NCBI GenBank assembly: GCA_009602725.1
Contig: WELB01000230.1
Span: 73,708-84,239, forward strand
DNA: 10,532 nucleotides
From: Spirogloea muscicola
Taxonomy: Eukaryota > Streptophyta > Zygnematophyceae > Spirogloeales > Spirogloeaceae
Direction of reading: 5' to 3'
Program-made: the position numbers and the translations under genes
Part shown: piece after piece, positions 6,526 to 10,532 of the stretch
How the letters are laid out: every line of letters starts with the position of its first letter
How positions within the stretch are numbered: position 1 is the stretch's first letter
The notes under the pieces: model-generated
What the model was told of the DNA's origin: nothing
The model's input: only the letters and a program-made list of their open reading frames with translations
Databases searched by the model: none

Positions 6526-7979
6526 CGGCTTGTGGCCATCTGAGGCACTGTGTTTGTGGTCCTATCCAGCGGATGTCGCGTCTGCAGACCCTGAACGAGG
6601 TGGACGCCGAGCGGGCTCACACAGACGCGCTCATCTTCCTGAGTTCAGACCGGCAAGCTCAGTGTTGCGGTCAGGTTGTGCTAGCTGTTGTACGAATTAT
6701 CAGTAAGTGTGAGGCCCAAAGTATCCCTGCCATGCGCACAATTGCTGGCTACTTTCACTTTCCTGAAGACCTGTCCTCGCCATGGGTGTTATCTGTCGAT
6801 GGTTGTGGCCCACTGTCATACTTCCATGCCAATGGCGAAGTCCAGAAAGGCACGCTGGTGAGTTGTTTTTGAACCTTAAAGAACGGGCAATACAAGGACA
6901 GCGCGCAACTGTTACCAAAATTCACTTGGAAGCCGAGAAAGTGCTAACAACTATTATGACTCCACAGCACGCTTTCTCATTTAGGGGACCTCACGGCAGG
7001 CAGAACACACTTTCACCATAAACATCGCAAAACGGCTGTAGAAAAAAGGATAGTAAATAAAGTACACAGCCAGGCAGTAGCCCTGCCTACTTAGCAGGCC
7101 AAAGCCGGCTCAAAATTGACAAGAACTATTCTGACCTGTGATGTAGCGCATTGGGATGGGATGCTGATAGCATACCCACTGTATCTGCTAGTAAATTCAT
7201 GGCTGGCAGCAGCTCTAGCAGTCACATAATGCAACAACCATCACTACTCTCCTGCCAAGTACAATATATGGGAGACGAAAATGCCATGAGGTTTGACATA
7301 GCATTGACACTAGTAGAGGCCAGTGGCTGAGTTAACAGCACAACGGGCAGCTCCACCGACCTCTAGTCCTTTGACAAATTGTAAGCAAGCACATAGGGTG
7401 CTTGAGATAGAAGATAGCAAGAGTGCTGGGTCGAGTGCTGGGGTCGAGTAGACATGTGGTCAGTGAAGGCTGATCACCTTGCCCTGGTGCCTCTGTGAAT
7501 ATTCTGGGCAGCGGAACATGCCCTTCCCACACATTTACTTCCCAAGTGTAACCGTCTGCTGTGCCAACAAGGATGCTGTGCTGATGGGAAGGGGAGAGTG
7601 AACATCAAGGGGAGTAAATGGCGACAGTATTTACAGAAGTCTCCTCCTCGAAGGTATCTGGTCTCTCAGGGGATGGCACTCAGAGAGAGGCCGTCCCACC
7701 AAGGCGCTTCTGGCTGGTCCTCAGAGTCAGGGAGAAGGAAGAAATTGCAGCTGCAGTCATCCTCAGAGCTGCCCTCTTCAGCTGCGATGGAAGTCCTCAC
7801 TATTGGTGAAGTCTGCAGGCTGCAATATCATGCACAAGGGCATCCATCAGTCTATACTCTATGTCCAAGGCCCTTTGACGAGGAAGACGTGGTGAGTCTC
7901 AGTGAAGCACTAATGCAGTAACTAATCTTGCCCCCAGACTCATCACCTCCGCGAGGACGGCATCAGTGCCCACTGTTGA
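6526..7979 (+). CDS. possible unrecognised multi-exon gene (3' part)
   Basis: The proposed exons all join in frame: about 6526-6857 (acceptor CTTTCACAG, donor GTGAGT), about 7637-7891 (acceptor TATTTACAG, donor GTGAGT) and 7938-7979 (acceptor TTGCCCCCAG, stop TGA). The first encodes AACGHLRHCVCGPIQRMSRL, then EVDAERAHTDALIFLSSDR and PWVLSVDGCGPLSYFHANGE. The second encodes a Ser/Arg-rich stretch, then VCRLQYHAQGHPSVYTLCPR and PFDEEDV. The last adds THHLREDGISAHC. The final intron is only 46 bases but has good donor, ACTAAT-like branch and pyrimidine tract. A possible earlier exon is 6062-6179 (ATG, donor GTAAGG, phase fits the 6526 acceptor). I do not recognise the family. Signals are good but coding status is unproven; the second exon also has an open alternative frame starting at ATG 7618. 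Confidence 0.35.
6858..7636. other. probable intron or intergenic stretch without recognisable gene
   Basis: If the neighbouring candidate gene is real this is its intron. Nothing recognisable is encoded. It contains a short tandem (GAGTGCTGGGTC at 7421-7432 followed by GAGTGCTGGGGTC at 7433-7445). Confidence 0.45.
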
Positions 7980-8103
7980 GCCACGCGCTTGACGTGGTCC
8001 ACCTTCCCTTGAAAGCTCAAGCTAGACAGTAGAATATTCCAGTAATGACCGAAGAGAGGTCAAGGCAAATGTGTCCATGATAAGTGAAGTGAAGTGACGT
8101 GAC

Positions 8104-9785
8104 TCACGGAATTGGCAGGTCAGGAGGCAGGCCAAGGAAAGGTGCAAAAGAAGTGAAACTGGTTGCTGCCGGCAGAGAAGTCTGCGCTCCTTTTCCTTTG
8201 TCCGCATTCCCAACAGCGGCCTCAGCCAGGTTGGAAAGGGCGCTGTCTGAAGCACCCCTGGGGCTGCTCCCATCCCTTTCTTCGCTCAGACCACTGTGGC
8301 AGCTTCCATCACATTCCTTCTGGTGGACAACAAGCACCCAACTCTTTAAGACGTCAGCCAAGTGGCAACAAGCAGGCCTAGTCTACTATCCCACCTGCCT
8401 GATCGTTCGAGAAAGAGGAAATGCATATCCTGGCATCACCAAATGGCGTGGTGCCAATGAGATCAGGCCGCTGACTAGATCTGCTGCAGCAGGGATGGTG
8501 CGTGAAACTTTACGCACATAGGGCAGGCTCAGTGGTAATATGGTCATGATGTCGGAGTTATTTGGTATGTCACTAGATACACAATGGTTCCCTGTAGACA
8601 TGACCTGATCCTGCAGAGTCAAGCATGCTTCTCAGCTTCCAGAGTAATCATGCGGCTTGAAGTCCAGAACACTGCAGCATATCTCTTCGTGCCGGTAGAC
8701 GCTGACACTGACAGAGCATAGTTGCAGCATGGCATTGTAAGCCCATCTTCAATGAGACCGAAGTGTGAGCTTGTATGCGCAAGGAGTAACAAGTCTCACC
8801 CGGGAGAGGAGCATGTCATTGTCAAGCGGGCTTGAGCTGGAGTCCCTGGGCGAGGGGTTTCCAGTCTGATCTCGTCCAAATGGCTTGCACAGGCCGGCTC
8901 TGCATCTTCGGAGCTGTGCAACAAGGAGGCACAAAATACAAATGACGGAGTCAAAGACCGATGACCCAAGTGGAGCTGGCAACATGTGCTTTTATAACTT
9001 ACAAACGAAATATTCATCAGTATCTGACATGTGACACAGTCCTTGGCAATCTGGCTCAGTGAACCAACACCGAAGGCGCCAGTTGTGGTGCAGAAATGCA
9101 CCTCCATGCACAGGCGCTCGTTTTCTGAGACCACTGCATTGAACTGCAGCTGCAAGGAGTCGAAGTCCCTCTCCAAGACCTTGGTCTTGCGTCGAGCCCG
9201 GCGGTTCTGGAACCAGACCGCCACCTGGCGCGGCTGCAAGCCCAGCTGGCGGGCGAGCAACACTTTCCTCGAAGGCTCCAACTTGTTCTCCTCGTCAAAG
9301 CTTTGCTCAAGCAGCCGCACCTGTTGCATGGAGGGGAGAGCACAGATGATCTCGCTGGAAGCCTTATCGGACCCAGGGCAGCCCTTGTCTGTACCACAGC
9401 TGAAGGGAGGCCCCCAACTACGGATTTATAGAACACCAGCCATTGCCGCCACGGTGACCCATGCGCCCATCTTGAAAGCTGAGCTTCCATGCTCGCCACC
9501 CACTGCAGACAGGCATACACATAAGTAGGCCCTGTGCACGGTGGCAGTCCTAACCTGCTCCATGGTCAGCCGTCGCTTTTTCTCGGAATGGAACATCTGG
9601 TCCTCTACGCCGCCTTCGGCACAGGCACTGTCGCCATCCTTGGGGGCGGCCGCCAGATGAGGCCTTTTCGTGCCCAGGGGCACCTTGACCTTTTTGGGAG
9701 AGGAGCTGCCGGTCGGGACCAGCTGCATGGGCACTGGCACCATCTCCACCTTCATTGTCAAAGGGAGCACCGGCCTTGGCAGCAT
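8104..9785 (-). CDS. class I homeodomain-leucine zipper transcription factor
   Basis: HD-Zip proteins are nuclear, dimeric transcription factors; class I members bind pseudopalindromic CAATNATTG sites. The exons are 9785-9555, 9320-9102, 8913-8800 and 8319-8104, with donors GTTAGG, GTGCAT and GTGAGA, all acceptors CAG and all joins phase 0, giving 259 residues. Exon 1 carries a Lys-rich acidic N-terminus ending [10 protein letters not shown]. Exon 2 carries [39 protein letters not shown] and the zipper. The homeodomain is about residues 66-125, with W48, F49, N51 and R53 present and A46 pointing to class I. Zipper positions hold L126, L133, V140, L147 and C154. Exons 3-4 are Ser/Ala/Gly-rich. 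The start could be ATG 9785, 9755 or 9743; a stop at 9842-9840 bounds the frame. Position 56 is R, where class I usually has W. The last exon is supported only by phase, acceptor and absence of alternatives. Confidence 0.9.
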
Positions 9786-10532
9786 CGCGGGCAAAACGGG
9801 CCGCCTGATCAGAGCTGCGGCCGGACGAAACACAGAGGTTCAGCAGAGAGGTGTTTGCAGCGTGCACTATGGATGCATCGGCAATGGAGGACAGTGCATC
9901 CTTGACGGCGCAGCCGCTTCTACCCGGCAGTCAGCTCGAGCTACACGAGGAGCAGGCAGCTCGTTTGGCATGTGGGGCGGTGGAGCCAGCTGACCGTGCG
10001 GCGGCTCCGCCGGCTGCACGGAGCAGACGGAGCCGATGGACGAGAGCGGCGGCGAGGGCGACGCTGGCGCCTCGGCGGGCCGGGGCGCATTGGTCCTCCC
10101 CCTCCGGCTTCTAGGCATGGCTCGGGAGGAGCTGCGCTCGCCGGCGCCGGATCGCGTGGGGGCCCCGGAGCTCGCGCCGGCTCAGTGGAGCCTCGTCGGT
10201 GACGGCAAGCGTGGGGAGCTTCAGCGGCGGCGGGGGTGGGCCGAGGGCGGCGGGTGGCGCCGCCGGGAGGGCTGCCGCCGCAGGCCCGTGGCGGCGGGCT
10301 GGGCGAGCGAGAAGCTAACGGGGGACTCCGCTGGGGCGGCGCTGGGGCGGAGCCGCGGCCCCGGAACGGTGGGACCGGCGTCACGAGACGGCGCCCGCGA
10401 AACGCGAAACGGGCGCTCCCAGTGGGGCAAGAAGAGGGCCGCTGCGGCCGTACGGCGGGGGAGAGGCGTGGGGCCCACATGGGGCCCCGGCCCCGCGGCG
10501 CGACGCGCGGCGTCGTCGGGCGCCGTCGGGCG
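9786..10532. other. GC-rich block, probable HD-Zip 5' UTR and promoter
   Basis: Very GC- and CpG-rich sequence upstream of the HD-Zip start. Open frames run through it on both strands, as expected from scarcity of stop codons at this GC content, and their translations are Arg/Pro/Ala/Gly-rich without motifs. A 5' exon of the HD-Zip gene or a divergent gene could hide here, but nothing supports either. The window ends in GC repeats (GCCGTCGGGCG twice). Confidence 0.5.

Noticed and set aside
6482-6706. Alternative plus-strand frame over the unrecognised gene
   Set aside because: Composition is less protein-like and it does not run to the GTGAGT donor at 6858, unlike the chosen frame.
6806-6857. 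Possible WW domain in PWVLSVDGCGPLSYFHANGE
   Set aside because: Only the first Trp and the YF pair fit; the second Trp and terminal Pro are absent, so no domain is claimed.
8099-8521. 140-codon plus-strand open frame
   Set aside because: It is antisense to the proposed last HD-Zip exon, has no motifs, and its plus-strand context lacks a plausible splice partner.
9056-9520. 154-codon minus-strand open frame
   Set aside because: It is a shifted frame over the homeodomain exon, kept open by high GC.
9031-9528. 165-codon plus-strand open frame
   Set aside because: It is antisense to the homeodomain exon; the minus strand has recognisable HD-Zip residues and consistent splice sites.
9941-10480. 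179-codon minus-strand open frame
   Set aside because: Pro/Arg/Ala/Ser-rich translation in a block where stops are rare by composition; no motifs. An upstream HD-Zip exon there cannot be excluded but is not supported.
1-10532. CRISPR arrays, bacterial operons, tRNA or rRNA genes
   Set aside because: No regularly spaced identical repeats, no ribosome-binding-site pattern, and no tRNA- or rRNA-like conserved blocks were seen; spliced genes show that this is eukaryotic DNA.

Overview
The window is nuclear DNA from a green eukaryote of the streptophyte lineage (land plant or streptophyte alga). Three lines of evidence point there. The genes carry spliceosomal introns with GT-AG ends. A minus-strand gene encodes a class I homeodomain-leucine zipper (HD-Zip) protein, a family known only from streptophytes. 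Two mitochondrial proteins match plant-type rather than animal-type sequences. GC content is very high at the 5' end of each recognised gene (1-110, about 4160-4340, 9600-10532) and moderate elsewhere. The species cannot be named from the sequence.

Layout. Positions 1-1993 (+) hold the 3' part of a COQ10-type coenzyme Q-binding START-domain gene in about five exons; its 5' end lies outside the window. Positions 1994-4134 are intergenic and repeat-rich: a GA-rich tandem repeat, two near-identical direct copies (2892-3140, 3728-3975) of a 248-bp repeat, and an inverted diverged arm with coding-like peptides on both strands. Positions 4321-4904 (+) encode the mitochondrial ATP synthase epsilon subunit in two exons; the intron contains an 83%-identical inverted repeat whose right arm overlaps the splice acceptor. 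Positions 4905-6450 contain no recognisable gene but hold two more old, inverted copies of the repeat. Positions about 6526-7979 (+) hold a possible unrecognised multi-exon gene. Positions 8104-9785 (-) hold the HD-Zip I gene in four exons, all joined in phase 0, convergent with the unrecognised gene. The remaining sequence to 10532 is a GC-rich block that is probably the HD-Zip 5' UTR and promoter.

Function. COQ10 (ubiquinone delivery and function) and ATP synthase epsilon both serve mitochondrial respiration and lie on the same strand 2.3 kb apart, but nothing in the sequence shows they are co-regulated. The HD-Zip gene is an unrelated nuclear transcription factor. Exon boundaries were deduced by eye from reading frame, splice consensus and remembered family conservation; no search was run.
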